Assembly: GCF_041080655.1 (NCBI RefSeq)
Contig: NZ_CP163525.1
Location: 1 to 64,000, forward strand
Direction of reading: 5' to 3'
Length of the DNA: 64,000 nucleotides
Source: Streptomyces sp. CG4
Lineage (GTDB): Bacteria; Actinomycetota; Actinomycetes; Streptomycetales; Streptomycetaceae
How positions within the stretch are numbered: the first letter of the stretch is position 1; every line of letters begins with the position of its first letter. A program made the position numbers and the translations under genes. The notes beneath the pieces were generated by a model, which was given only the letters and a program-made list of their open reading frames with translations, was not told the DNA's origin and did not search any database. Positions 27,164 through 35,539 of the stretch are shown one piece after another.

Positions 27164-27649
27164 ATGATCCTCACCGCAATCGCCCCTCGGCGGGCTGAGC
27201 CTGCCGCAGTGGTCGGCTACGCGTGGTGGTGGCCGCGTGTGGCGCGCAAAGGGCCTTTTCTGGACGTCAGTTCACTCATCGCCAGCGCGCGTCAAGACGT
27301 CCACCTGGTGCTAGGCGATGACAGGCCGCTCCCGGCTCTGCAGTCTGACGTCGACCGGTTCCTCATCCGGTTCTCCACCCATCTCGAGGGGCTTCTCCGG
27401 AGAATCGACGCGGGGGCCCAGACAGATGAGTGGTTCGGCCGGATGCGGCATCTGGGGCGGTTGCCCTTCCCCGTCGGCCACATGGAATCGCGGATCCACC
27501 TGGTGATGGTCGCCGAGAGCGTCCAAGAACTCCTCGCCCATGTCCAGGCCGAAGGGGGCTCACCCTGCACAACAGCAACGGTCCCGCGGCTGGTGGCCTC
27601 TTGCCCACCGATTCCCTCTGCCCCCCATCGATGGCCCCTGGGCCCATGA
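27164..27649 (+). CDS. Hypothetical protein coupled to cvnA
   Basis: The 161-residue product starts at ATG 27164 with CAGGAG 7 bases upstream. It has segments LDVSSLIASARQDVHLVLGD, VDRFLIRFSTHLEGLLRRID and IHLVMVAESVQELLAHVQAE, mostly helical, and no recognised motif. Its stop overlaps the ATG of cvnA (ATGA), so it is translated with the conservon. It is not one of the usual conservon genes and may be a locus-specific partner of the sensor. Confidence 0.65.
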   Translation: MILTAIAPRRAEPAAVVGYAWWWPRVARKGPFLDVSSLIASARQDVHLVLGDDRPLPALQSDVDRFLIRFSTHLEGLLRRIDAGAQTDEWFGRMRHLGRLPFPVGHMESRIHLVMVAESVQELLAHVQAEGGSPCTTATVPRLVASCPPIPSAPHRWPLGP

Positions 27650-29172
27650 CCGTGAGGAAGCGCATGTCTGATCACCGCCGCCCGACTCAACTCCGTCGGC
27701 GCGTACCCGGACCGGCGCCCCTGAGTCAGGCTTCGCTGCGCGGACTGGTCCTGCAGCCGATGCTCGGGACGGGCATCGCTGCGGGCGCCGCGTGGGCAGC
27801 CCATCCGGGAGCGCATGTCCCGCTTCCGGTGACCGTGTCGAGCGCCGCCGCAATCTGGCTCGGATCCATGCTCTACGGCGTTCGCCGTGCCGATGCCGCC
27901 ATAGAAGGTGCCAACGAGCATCAGGAGAATCTGGTGGGCGGCCTCGAGGACCTGCGTGCCGCTGTCAGCAAAGCCCTGGAGCGGGTGGAGCAGGGCGATC
28001 TCAACGGCGTGTCGGCGGCCCCACCGGAATTCACCGGTTCACTCAGTGCCGACCCGGCCCTCGCCGTGGAGCAGCTGCTGTTCCTCGCTCGCACTGAAGT
28101 GGACCACGCCATCAGCCACGCTGCGCAACTCCACCAGCGAAGCGCGCTCGGCGAGCGCGCGCAGACAGACTTATTGCGGACCATCGCCCAGCGGCAGAAC
28201 GCGTTGGTGGGCCGAACTCTGGCAGCCCTCGACAAGGCGGAGAACAGTGTTGAGGACCCTGACATCCTCAATGACTTCTTCGGTATCGACCATCTGGTGA
28301 CCCAGCTGCGGCGGTTCACGGAGAACATCGCGGTACTGGGTGGGCAGAGTCTGGCAGGCCGTCCCCGCGATCCTCTGCCGGTGTCCACCGCGCTGCGACA
28401 GGCCGTCGAGGAGATCGAACGGTACGACCGGGTGGGGGTCGGCCTTGCCCCGGACAAGCTGTCCTTCCCCGGACACGTAGGTCCCAGCGTCGTCCACCTG
28501 CTGGCCGAGTTGCTGGAGAACGCCACCCAGTTTTCCGATTCCCGGACGAAGGTGCAGCTGACCGCGACGGTGGAGCAAGGCGGCCTAGTGATCGCGGTCC
28601 GCGACCAAGGCATGTCCATGACGCCCGCGCTGATGTACCAGCTGAACGAGCAGTTGGCCGCGCCGCAGACCGTGGACGTCTACTCGCACCTGAAAGCGGG
28701 CCGCATCGGTTTGGTTGTCACCGGCGAGCTTGCCCAGCGCTGCGGCATCCGGGTCCAGTTGCAGGCGAACACCGACGGCCCCGGGGTGACCGCCTTCGCG
28801 CTCATTCCCAACGCGGTCCTCATGACCTCGCCCGTGGCCACGGTCCACAGCGTGCCCGCGTCGCCGGCGGAGCCAGTGCCATACCAGATGCGCCCCGAGC
28901 TCTCGGTCTACCAAGGCCGTTCTGGCCTGTCCCAGCCTTCGGGTGCTCTGCACCCGATAGCGACGGAAGCACCTGCCGCACGCCAACATGCCGCCGAAGC
29001 TCCGACCGAGGGGCGTGCTCCCCTGCCCCGCCGTCCTGCCACACCCGCCGCTGGCCAGGCTTATGCCCCACCCCAGTCTGCGCCGGCGAGTAACGGCCCC
29101 ACGCCCGGCCTCATGGCGCAGTACCGCGCGGGGGCCCACCACGCGGCGGGTCATCGCCCGGCCGGCGAGTGA
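27646..29172 (+). CDS. cvnA: Conservon sensor histidine kinase-like protein CvnA
   Basis: The protein is about 508 residues and begins at ATG 27646, which overlaps the previous stop; ATG 27664 is an alternative. Two hydrophobic segments lie at about 30-75 (MLGTGIAAGAAWAA, VSSAAAIWLGSMLYGV). A helical region follows, then an ATPase domain with HLLAELLENATQFSDSRTKV (N box, near residue 287) and VIAVRDQGMSM. The tail after about residue 400 is proline/alanine-rich. CvnA proteins are membrane-associated kinases that assemble with the CvnB, CvnC and CvnD proteins encoded next. Confidence 0.9.
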   Translation: MTVRKRMSDHRRPTQLRRRVPGPAPLSQASLRGLVLQPMLGTGIAAGAAWAAHPGAHVPLPVTVSSAAAIWLGSMLYGVRRADAAIEGANEHQENLVGGLEDLRAAVSKALERVEQGDLNGVSAAPPEFTGSLSADPALAVEQLLFLARTEVDHAISHAAQLHQRSALGERAQTDLLRTIAQRQNALVGRTLAALDKAENSVEDPDILNDFFGIDHLVTQLRRFTENIAVLGGQSLAGRPRDPLPVSTALRQAVEEIERYDRVGVGLAPDKLSFPGHVGPSVVHLLAELLENATQFSDSRTKVQLTATVEQGGLVIAVRDQGMSMTPALMYQLNEQLAAPQTVDVYSHLKAGRIGLVVTGELAQRCGIRVQLQANTDGPGVTAFALIPNAVLMTSPVATVHSVPASPAEPVPYQMRPELSVYQGRSGLSQPSGALHPIATEAPAARQHAAEAPTEGRAPLPRRPATPAAGQAYAPPQSAPASNGPTPGLMAQYRAGAHHAAGHRPAGE

Positions 29173-29205
29173 CGTCCCCTCTTCCTCCCTCCCTGGAGAA
29201 TCTCC

Positions 29206-29664
29206 ATGTCACAGCACACCGACTCGTTGAGCGCCCTGGGTCAGATGCTGGCGGGCTTCGTCGACCGAGTCTCCGGAGTCGCTGCGTCTGTCCTCGTCAC
29301 GTCCGACGGCCTGGTCAGCGAATACGCGGGGCTCTCGGAGACGGACGCGGACACTCTGGCTGCAGCAGTCAGCGGGCTTGCGTCCCTGTCGAGCGGAGTG
29401 TTCCTGGACGCGCCGGGCCAGGTGCAGCAGACCGCCATCGAACACGACTCCGGCACGCTGTTCATCATGCGGGCGGACGGCCCGAAGCAGGTCCCCGACA
29501 TGGTCGGTGCGCTGCTGGCCGTGCGCACCAGCTCGACGGCTGACGTGGGCGTTGTCGGATACGAGATGCGCCAGTGGATCGGCAGGATGCGCGAGCACTT
29601 GCTCAACCCTGTCCGCAGCGCATCGCTCAACCCTGCCCCCAGCGCACAGCAGCTGGTCCAGTGA
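29206..29664 (+). CDS. cvnB: Conservon Roadblock/LC7 protein CvnB
   Basis: This is a Roadblock/LC7-domain protein of 152 residues: LGQMLAGFVDRVSGVAASVL, VTSDGLVSEYAGL, DADTLAAAVSGLASLSSGVF. It starts at ATG 29206 after GGAG. In conservons this protein is thought to act as a GTPase-activating or scaffold partner of CvnD. It lies 33 bases after cvnA and one base before cvnC. Confidence 0.9.
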   Translation: MSQHTDSLSALGQMLAGFVDRVSGVAASVLVTSDGLVSEYAGLSETDADTLAAAVSGLASLSSGVFLDAPGQVQQTAIEHDSGTLFIMRADGPKQVPDMVGALLAVRTSSTADVGVVGYEMRQWIGRMREHLLNPVRSASLNPAPSAQQLVQ

Positions 29665-29665
29665 C

Positions 29666-30031
29666 GTGGTCGGCCCCTATAGCGACGCTGCCATCGGGGC
29701 GGGAGGTGCACGGCTTCGCCCTTACGCCCTTACGGGCGGACGCACCCGCTCTGACTACCCGCTGCAGCTCGACACGCTGCTGGCTGCTTGCCCCGTCCCC
29801 GCGGACACCGATCTCGGCCCGGAGGGCGAGCGGATCCGACTGCTGTGCGCGACTCCCCAGGCCGTCGCCGAACTCGCGTTCCATCTGGGGCAGCCCGTTC
29901 AGGTGGCCAAGATCCTCGCCTCCGACCTGCTCCGCGTCCAAGCCCTGGTCATCGCCGAACACCACGACGCCAGCCATCGTCCTGACCGAGAACTCCTGGA
30001 GGCTGTCCTTGTCGGCCTACACAAACTGTGA
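29666..30031 (+). CDS. cvnC: Conservon DUF742 protein CvnC
   Basis: The 121-residue DUF742 protein starts at GTG 29666, one base after the cvnB stop. It shows RLRPYALTGGRTRSDYPLQL, RIRLLCATPQAVAELAFHLG and LGQPVQVAKILASDLL, the last like a winged-helix segment. Its end overlaps the start of cvnD. Family members are small cytosolic components of the conservon complex with no known enzymatic activity. Confidence 0.88.
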   Translation: MVGPYSDAAIGAGGARLRPYALTGGRTRSDYPLQLDTLLAACPVPADTDLGPEGERIRLLCATPQAVAELAFHLGQPVQVAKILASDLLRVQALVIAEHHDASHRPDRELLEAVLVGLHKL

Positions 30032-30650
30032 GGCTGCTCCCCCTCGCCTGCGGAAGGTCAAGATTGTTATCGCCGGGGGCTTCGGCACGGGCAAGACGAC
30101 CCTGGTCGGCGCAGTCAGCGAGGTCAGGCCGCTCCTCACGGAAGCGGCGATGACCCAGGCCAGCGAGGGCGTCGACGCCTTGGTGGGCGTGGAGTCCAAG
30201 AAGACCACCACCGTGGCCATGGACTTCGGGAGGATCACCCTCCACCAGGAGATCGTGCTGATGCTGTTCGGCACTCCAGGGCAGGACCGCTTCAACAATA
30301 TCTGGGACGACCTCTCCCGTGGCGCAGCCGGCGCGGTGGTGCTGGTCGACACCCGTCGCCTGGAAGACGCCTTCGACGTGGTGGCCTACTTCGAGGCACA
30401 GCAACTGCCCTTCCTCATCGCGGTGAACCAGTTCGACCGAGCTCCGCGCTACCTGCTGGACGAGGTCCGCGAAGCCCTGCGACTTGACGCCAGCGTTCCG
30501 GTCGTTGCGTGTGACGCCCGCGACCGCCGGTCCGTCCTCGAGATCCTCAAAAACGTCGTTCGCCATGCCCTGTACCGCCTGCCCGCGTCCCAAGGAGCGA
30601 TGACGCCCCCGGGCGTGCCGCGCAAGGTGAGAAACGGAGGCCCCACATGA
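30009..30650 (+). CDS. cvnD: Conservon GTPase CvnD
   Basis: This small Ras-like GTPase has about 213 residues. It has the P-loop GGFGTGKTTLVG near residue 23, the G3 region LFGTPGQDRFNNIW, G4 AVNQFD and G5 ACDARDR. The best start is the TTG at 30009 inside the end of cvnC. Its stop overlaps the ATG of the next gene (ATGA), which ties the signalling module physically to the nucleobase-related genes that follow. Confidence 0.9.
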   Translation: MSAYTNCEAAPPRLRKVKIVIAGGFGTGKTTLVGAVSEVRPLLTEAAMTQASEGVDALVGVESKKTTTVAMDFGRITLHQEIVLMLFGTPGQDRFNNIWDDLSRGAAGAVVLVDTRRLEDAFDVVAYFEAQQLPFLIAVNQFDRAPRYLLDEVREALRLDASVPVVACDARDRRSVLEILKNVVRHALYRLPASQGAMTPPGVPRKVRNGGPT

Positions 30651-31894
30651 GCCCCAACAGTACCTATTGGATGAAATGCGCCATTGGCGTCGCACAAAGG
30701 GCGCCGCAGTCAGATCGGCGGGTCGGCGTTGTCCTTGTTTCTGAACACGACGCGTTGATTTGCTCCGCCTTCGAGGGCGAAGTGCGCGGCGCATCCTGGT
30801 ACGGCACTCTGCGGCGCAGGATCCAAGAACTCGGAGCATCCAGCGCACACAGTGCATATCTGACGATCAACACCCTGTCGGCGGCCTGGTCGTTTGAGCT
30901 CGCCGAACTCTTGAAGGAAGTACGCATCGACAGGGTCTATATCGGTCTGCCAGACCCCGCGTTGACGAGTTACCTCGATGGCGACCCCGTCACCGCCCGA
31001 GGCCATGTACTCCGCTTCCCCGACGATCTTCAGCGCCAGATCCTGGAGCAGAACCGAGACCTCTACGCGGCGAGCGGGCAAAGCATCGAGTGCAACCCCC
31101 ACTACTCCACCCATCGCATCAGCGAAGCCGTCTCTACCAGGCTGATGTCGATGGGCTTCGCGCTGACCAGGAGCGACGTCAATGCGCACCGGGGGAGGGT
31201 TGCGCTCGCCTCTCTCATCTGCCAGAGGTACGGGACAGAGTACAAGGAGGCTGACAGCGCCGTAGGCGACGCACTGGCCGCAGCGTTCGACGCGAAGTAC
31301 GGCACCTACGACTACGCGTACGACGCTCGCGCCGCCAACGCGGGGTGGGCCGACGACTTCATGGCGGTGTACAGGCAGTCATCCACAAGGTCCCTGACTG
31401 CCGTCAACATCCTCAACGTCGGCGTCGGCTCCGGCCACGAAGCCGCGGCCCTGTTCTCCGACTGTCCGCAGATCACCTTCGCCGATATCGCGGAAAGCGG
31501 CCTCGCGAACATAAGTGGACGCATTCCCTTGTCGAGAACCGTCGTCTCCAGCGCCGAAGACCTGTCCGCCCTGCCTGACGACAGTTTCGATCTGTATATC
31601 TCATTGAGGACCTACAACTCGTCATTCTTCGACACGTCCGCAGCGGCCTCGGAGGCGCACAGAGTACTGAAGCCCGGTGCAGCGTTTATCGTCTCAGTGG
31701 CCAACGGATTTCTGTATACTCAGCGGGGCTGCGTCGTGCCGGGACTTATCATCCCCGGCACTAAATTCGTCGACCTCTATCGCGGGATGGACACCGCCAA
31801 TCTAATTGGTACGGAGCTCGACGGCGCTGGATTCAAAGATGTCCGAATGTTTCCAACAAGTACCGAGATTTACCTTTCGGCGGTCGCCGCCTAA
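30647..31894 (+). CDS. Degenerate deaminase-like domain fused to a SAM-dependent methyltransferase
   Basis: The 415-residue product has GGAGG upstream. Residues about 1-145 follow the RibD/cytidine-deaminase fold (GVVLVSEHDALICSAFEGEV, YLTINTLSAAWSFELAELLK, VRIDRVYIGLPDPAL). The zinc ligands are missing: the HAE position reads SWYG and the PCxxxxC position has no cysteines. Residues about 215-415 form a class I methyltransferase with motif I VNILNVGVGSGHEAAAL at 254 and an FDLYISLRTYNSS segment. I infer a binding-only deaminase domain that positions a nucleobase or nucleotide for methylation. It is coupled to cvnD. Confidence 0.7.
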   Translation: MSPNSTYWMKCAIGVAQRAPQSDRRVGVVLVSEHDALICSAFEGEVRGASWYGTLRRRIQELGASSAHSAYLTINTLSAAWSFELAELLKEVRIDRVYIGLPDPALTSYLDGDPVTARGHVLRFPDDLQRQILEQNRDLYAASGQSIECNPHYSTHRISEAVSTRLMSMGFALTRSDVNAHRGRVALASLICQRYGTEYKEADSAVGDALAAAFDAKYGTYDYAYDARAANAGWADDFMAVYRQSSTRSLTAVNILNVGVGSGHEAAALFSDCPQITFADIAESGLANISGRIPLSRTVVSSAEDLSALPDDSFDLYISLRTYNSSFFDTSAAASEAHRVLKPGAAFIVSVANGFLYTQRGCVVPGLIIPGTKFVDLYRGMDTANLIGTELDGAGFKDVRMFPTSTEIYLSAVAA

Positions 31895-32019
31895 CGTCGC
31901 CACCGCCCTCCGGCCGGCCGCGGTCGCGACGTCCCACCAGCCCGCGGGAAGACTGAATCGCAGACAGCCGGTGCGGCCGGTCAGTCTGGAGCGACCAGCA
32001 TGAAGGAAGGACTTCTGCA

Positions 32020-32736
32020 ATGAACGGGCGAACGACCGTTGCCGATCGGATCCTGCAGTTCAACGAGGAACTCGCGGAGACGACGCTTGAACTGCCGCCG
32101 GGATTCGCGGTCATCAACCCGTTCAGTGGCCCCCAGAAGGAGCGCGTCCACGAGGTGACGACTGCGTTCTACCACAAGTACTACGACGACGACAGGCCGC
32201 GCCGTCTGGTGCTGGGGAGTTCGCCCGCCCGACGGGGCACGGCCGTGACCGGGGTCCCGTTCGAAGACGCCAAGCTCCTCGAGAGCGAAACGGGAGTCGA
32301 TGTCGACGGCTATGCGGTGAGTCGGCCCTCCGCCGGATTCCTGCATGACGTCATCGCGCGCTATGGGGGCCGGACAAGGTTCTACGCCGACTTCGTCATG
32401 AGCTTTGTGTGCCCTCTCGGTTTGGTGAGAACGAATCCCCAGGGAAGAGAGGTCAACTGCAACTTCTACGAGAACAAGAAGCTGCTGGAGCTTCTGCACG
32501 ATTTCCTCGTGGACGCCCTGGAGCGTCAGGTGGCATTTGGAACCGACACCTCGGTGTGCTACTGCATCGGTAGCGGCGAGAACTTCAAATTCCTCTCGAA
32601 GGTGAACGAGGGTCAGCGCTTCTTCAAAAAGATCGTGCCCTTGGAGCACCCGCGTTTCATCACGCAATACAACGGGGCGAGAAAAGAAGAATTCGCCGAG
32701 AAGTACCTTAGTGCTCTGCGCGGAGAAGGCGACTAG
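32020..32736 (+). CDS. Uracil-DNA glycosylase family protein, SMUG2/DUF4918 type
   Basis: The 238-residue protein has AAGGAAGGA upstream of the ATG. The key motifs are GSSPARRGTAVTGVPF (66-81, matching the family's water-activating loop), VCPLGLVRTNPQGREVN, CYCIGSGENFKFL and the C-terminal IVPLEHPRFITQYN (His-Pro loop that grips DNA). Length and motif order fit SMUG2/DUF4918 proteins well. It lies 125 bases after the deaminase-methyltransferase gene on the same strand. It could repair or remove an unusual base produced or imported by this locus. Confidence 0.82.
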   Translation: MNGRTTVADRILQFNEELAETTLELPPGFAVINPFSGPQKERVHEVTTAFYHKYYDDDRPRRLVLGSSPARRGTAVTGVPFEDAKLLESETGVDVDGYAVSRPSAGFLHDVIARYGGRTRFYADFVMSFVCPLGLVRTNPQGREVNCNFYENKKLLELLHDFLVDALERQVAFGTDTSVCYCIGSGENFKFLSKVNEGQRFFKKIVPLEHPRFITQYNGARKEEFAEKYLSALRGEGD

Positions 32737-32742
32737 CTGTGC

Positions 32743-32775
32743 CGCCCTCGGCTGACTCCCCGCAGGCTGAGGGCG
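32743..32775 (+). other. Hairpin between the glycosylase and deoxyribosyltransferase-like genes
   Basis: CGCCCTCGGC at 32743-32752 can pair with GCTGAGGGCG at 32766-32775 (one G-U pair). There is no T-tract. It could be a partial terminator or an RNA-processing or stability element inside the operon. Confidence 0.35.
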
Positions 32776-32812
32776 CCCAACGTGGCTGATCGAGAAGAAG
32801 GAGAACAGCACA

Positions 32813-33591
32813 GTGGTGACAGAAGGCAGGGTCCTGGTCCACTTCGGCTCGGAACGCGTCAGCGTATACCGCTTCCAGAGCGGCGAGCTGCAACTGCTCA
32901 CGAGGGAGCGGCTTCCGTTCGGAGCCGGCCTCGCCGACGAGGCGCTGGCGGACAGCGTCGGCGAGTTCTGCGCCGGGCTCAAGGAGTTCGCCGAGGTAGT
33001 TGACAACAAGAGCACGCGGGTGCACGCCACCGGGGTCTTCCAGCAGCTTCCGCAGCCGGAGGCGGCCGCACTGGTCAACAGCGTCTACGTCAACACGGGC
33101 CTCTACTTCAACGTCGTGGGGCCCGAGCTGGAGCGGTTCTACCTGGACACGGGCATGTCCGCATGCGGTTCGGACGACATGGTGGACGGTCTGATCCGGC
33201 GCGAGTTCCGGACGGCAGTCGTCTGCGGGAGCTTCCAGCAGTCCCTAGGGCCCATCGAGGGCACCATCGCCCAGCTGCGCGAAACCGGCACCGAGGTGCT
33301 CAGCCCCGCAGCACCAGGATCAAGCCGGAAACCGCAGGCACCGACTTCATCCTCTTCGACTACCAGGACCTGCTGAAGAACCACCGCGACACCTGGCGGC
33401 ACAAGTACGTGCACATGGACGCATTCCGGCAGGCCGACGCTGTCATCGTGTGCAACCCGGGTGGTCGCGTCGGAAGCGGCACCGTCTTCGAGCTCGGCTT
33501 CATGTCCGCGCTTGGCAAGAGGGTCATCTTCACGGAGGAGCCCCTGGGCGTATCTGTCTCCTTCCCCTGCGAGGTAGGCCTGGGGGCCTGA
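32813..33591 (+). pseudogene. Ppx-like plus nucleoside 2-deoxyribosyltransferase-like protein, frameshifted
   Basis: The GTG start has GAAGGAG upstream. The first about 120 residues (VLVHFGSERVSVYRFQSGEL, VHATGVFQQL, VNTGLYFNVVGPELERFY) recall the ASKHA fold of exopolyphosphatase-like proteins. From about 130, AVVCGSFQQSLGPIEGTIAQ starts a deoxyribosyltransferase fold. The frame shifts at 33304-33307, a CCCC run; one more C would restore SPRSTRIKPETAGTDFILF. The new frame then gives HMDAFRQADAVIVCNPGGRV and GTVFELGFMSALGKR, whose Glu aligns with the family nucleophile. A sequencing error is plausible. MilB/BlsM-type enzymes of this fold hydrolyse CMP in nucleoside antibiotic pathways. Confidence 0.65.
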
Positions 33592-33754
33592 GAACACCCG
33601 CTGGGGGCTGCTGCACCTCACCCCGTTCCGGCATCTCCGCCCGGATCGCGTCTCGGCGAACGGCGCAGTCCCCGAAAGCAGGTTTTCGGCTCGTCCACTC
33701 TGTCCACCCCGATCCCGCTTCTCGGCTACGAAGACAAGGAAAGGACCCTCGCCG

Positions 33755-35539
33755 GTGGAACACATCGACATAACGCGCGGCAGGCTGCGAGAGATCGTGG
33801 CGTCTGTCCTTGAGGTGGACAAGGACGCCATCGAGCCGGGTGCCCTGTTCTATGAGGAACTCGGCATGACCTCCTTGGAGAAGGTCGAGGTCGTGGTCGC
33901 GGTCGAGCGCGAGTTCGGCCCCATGTCCGCCCAGGAGGCGGCAGCCCTCACCAGCCTGGACGCCGCGGTGGCCGTGCTCAGCGAGCGGGCGAGGAGCCTC
34001 CAGAGTGTCGACCTGATCGACCGCCTGGTGGCAGGCCATGTAACCGCCGGCCGGGGTGACCGGGCCAGCTACCTCGACCCCCAGGCCGGGGAGATCACCT
34101 ACGCGGGCCTCCTGGAAGGAGCACGCGGGTACGCGGGCGCCCTGCAGGCCGCAGGAGTGCCCGAGGGCGCCCGCGGCCTCCTGGTCGCCGACGACTCCGT
34201 GGCGACCGTGGTCGCCGTCCTCGGCCTGTGGTGGCACGGCTGCGTCCCCGTGGTGATCAGCCCGGTGCTCACCGACGACGAAGTCCGCTACATCGCCGCC
34301 GACTGCGCCGCTGCGATGGTGCACCTGGACGCAGCTCCCACGCGGCAGCGCGCCCTGGAGGAGGTGTTCGCGACAACCACCCGGTTCGCCGGCGCTGACG
34401 TCCGCGCTGCTCTGGCGACGGCCGAGGCCGGCCCGGCGCACCGCCCGCAGGAGGCCGGGCCCTCGGCCGTGTGGAGCGCGGGGAGCGAGGCGCTCGTGCA
34501 GTACACCTCTGGAAGCACCGGCATGCCCAAGGGGGTGCGGCACTCGGCGGGTGCGATCGGGGCTATGGCCGACGGTATCGGCACGGTCCTGGCGCTGATG
34601 CCCGAGGACACCGTGCTGTCCAGCGCCCGGATGTCCTTTGGTTACGGCTTCGGCAGCTCCGTCCTGTGCCCGCTGGCGGCTGGCGCCCGCGTCGCGCTCA
34701 TCAGCGGTACCGTCGACGTCCACTCGCTCGCCGCCGCGATGCAGCGCCACCGGCCCACCGTGCTGTTGTCCGTCCCGCGGCTGTACGCGGCGCTGCTGAA
34801 CGCTCCCGGGACGCCGCTCGCCTCCGACTGCGTCGACTCCGTGCGGCTGTGCGTGGCGGCGGGTGAGAACCTGCCCGGTCCGCTCGACGAGCGGATCCGC
34901 GCCGCATTCCAGGCCGATCTGCTCAACGGCCTCGGTGCGACCGAGGTGCTCTACATCGTCGTCGGCACCCCGCCGGGGGAGGACCGTCCGGGGACCTTCG
35001 GGGTCCCGGTGCCCGGGATCACCGCGACCGTCCGCGCCGCTGACGGCACGCCCGTTGCCGACGGGGTGGAGGGCCGACTGCACATCGCCGGCCCGACCGT
35101 CGCCCTGGGCTACATCGGCCGGCCGGAGGCCGCAGCGGTCACCTTCGCCGACGGCGGCGCCTACACCGGCGATGTGGTGCGCCGTGCGCCGGACGGCACG
35201 TTCACCCATCTGTGCCGCGCCGATGACGTGCTCAACCTGGGTGGCTACAAGGTCGTGCCCAGTGAGATCGAGAGCGTGGTCCGCGGTGTCGACGGGGTCC
35301 AGGACTGCGTGGTGGTCGGCGGCCGCGACGCCGACGGCCTGGAGCAGGCCGTGGCGTACCTGGTGGCCCGGTCGGGATTCGACGAGGCCGTGGTGCGGCG
35401 CGCGGTGCTCGCCGCGGCCCGTGGCGGTCTCGCCGCCTACAAGCGCCCCGCCCGTCTGGAGTTCCTCGACGAGCTCCCGACCACGTCGACCGGCAAGGTG
35501 GCCGCTTTCGAGCTGAGGAAGGCGGCCACTCGACCGTGA
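33755..35539 (+). CDS. Acyl carrier protein fused to AMP-dependent acyl ligase
   Basis: The GTG at 33755 follows AAGGAAAGGA. Residues 1-75 form an ACP (FYEELGMTSLEKVEVVVAVE; the Ser is the phosphopantetheine site). Residues about 90-590 form an ANL-family ligase of the benzoate-CoA-ligase type: YTSGSTGMPKGVRHSAGAIG (A3), GLGATEVLYIVVGTPP (A5), YTGDVVRR (A7) and PTTSTGKV with the C-terminal catalytic Lys (A10). It should activate a carboxylic acid and load it on its own ACP as the starter of a chain. It overlaps the ketosynthase gene by GTGA. Confidence 0.85.
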   Translation: MEHIDITRGRLREIVASVLEVDKDAIEPGALFYEELGMTSLEKVEVVVAVEREFGPMSAQEAAALTSLDAAVAVLSERARSLQSVDLIDRLVAGHVTAGRGDRASYLDPQAGEITYAGLLEGARGYAGALQAAGVPEGARGLLVADDSVATVVAVLGLWWHGCVPVVISPVLTDDEVRYIAADCAAAMVHLDAAPTRQRALEEVFATTTRFAGADVRAALATAEAGPAHRPQEAGPSAVWSAGSEALVQYTSGSTGMPKGVRHSAGAIGAMADGIGTVLALMPEDTVLSSARMSFGYGFGSSVLCPLAAGARVALISGTVDVHSLAAAMQRHRPTVLLSVPRLYAALLNAPGTPLASDCVDSVRLCVAAGENLPGPLDERIRAAFQADLLNGLGATEVLYIVVGTPPGEDRPGTFGVPVPGITATVRAADGTPVADGVEGRLHIAGPTVALGYIGRPEAAAVTFADGGAYTGDVVRRAPDGTFTHLCRADDVLNLGGYKVVPSEIESVVRGVDGVQDCVVVGGRDADGLEQAVAYLVARSGFDEAVVRRAVLAAARGGLAAYKRPARLEFLDELPTTSTGKVAAFELRKAATRP

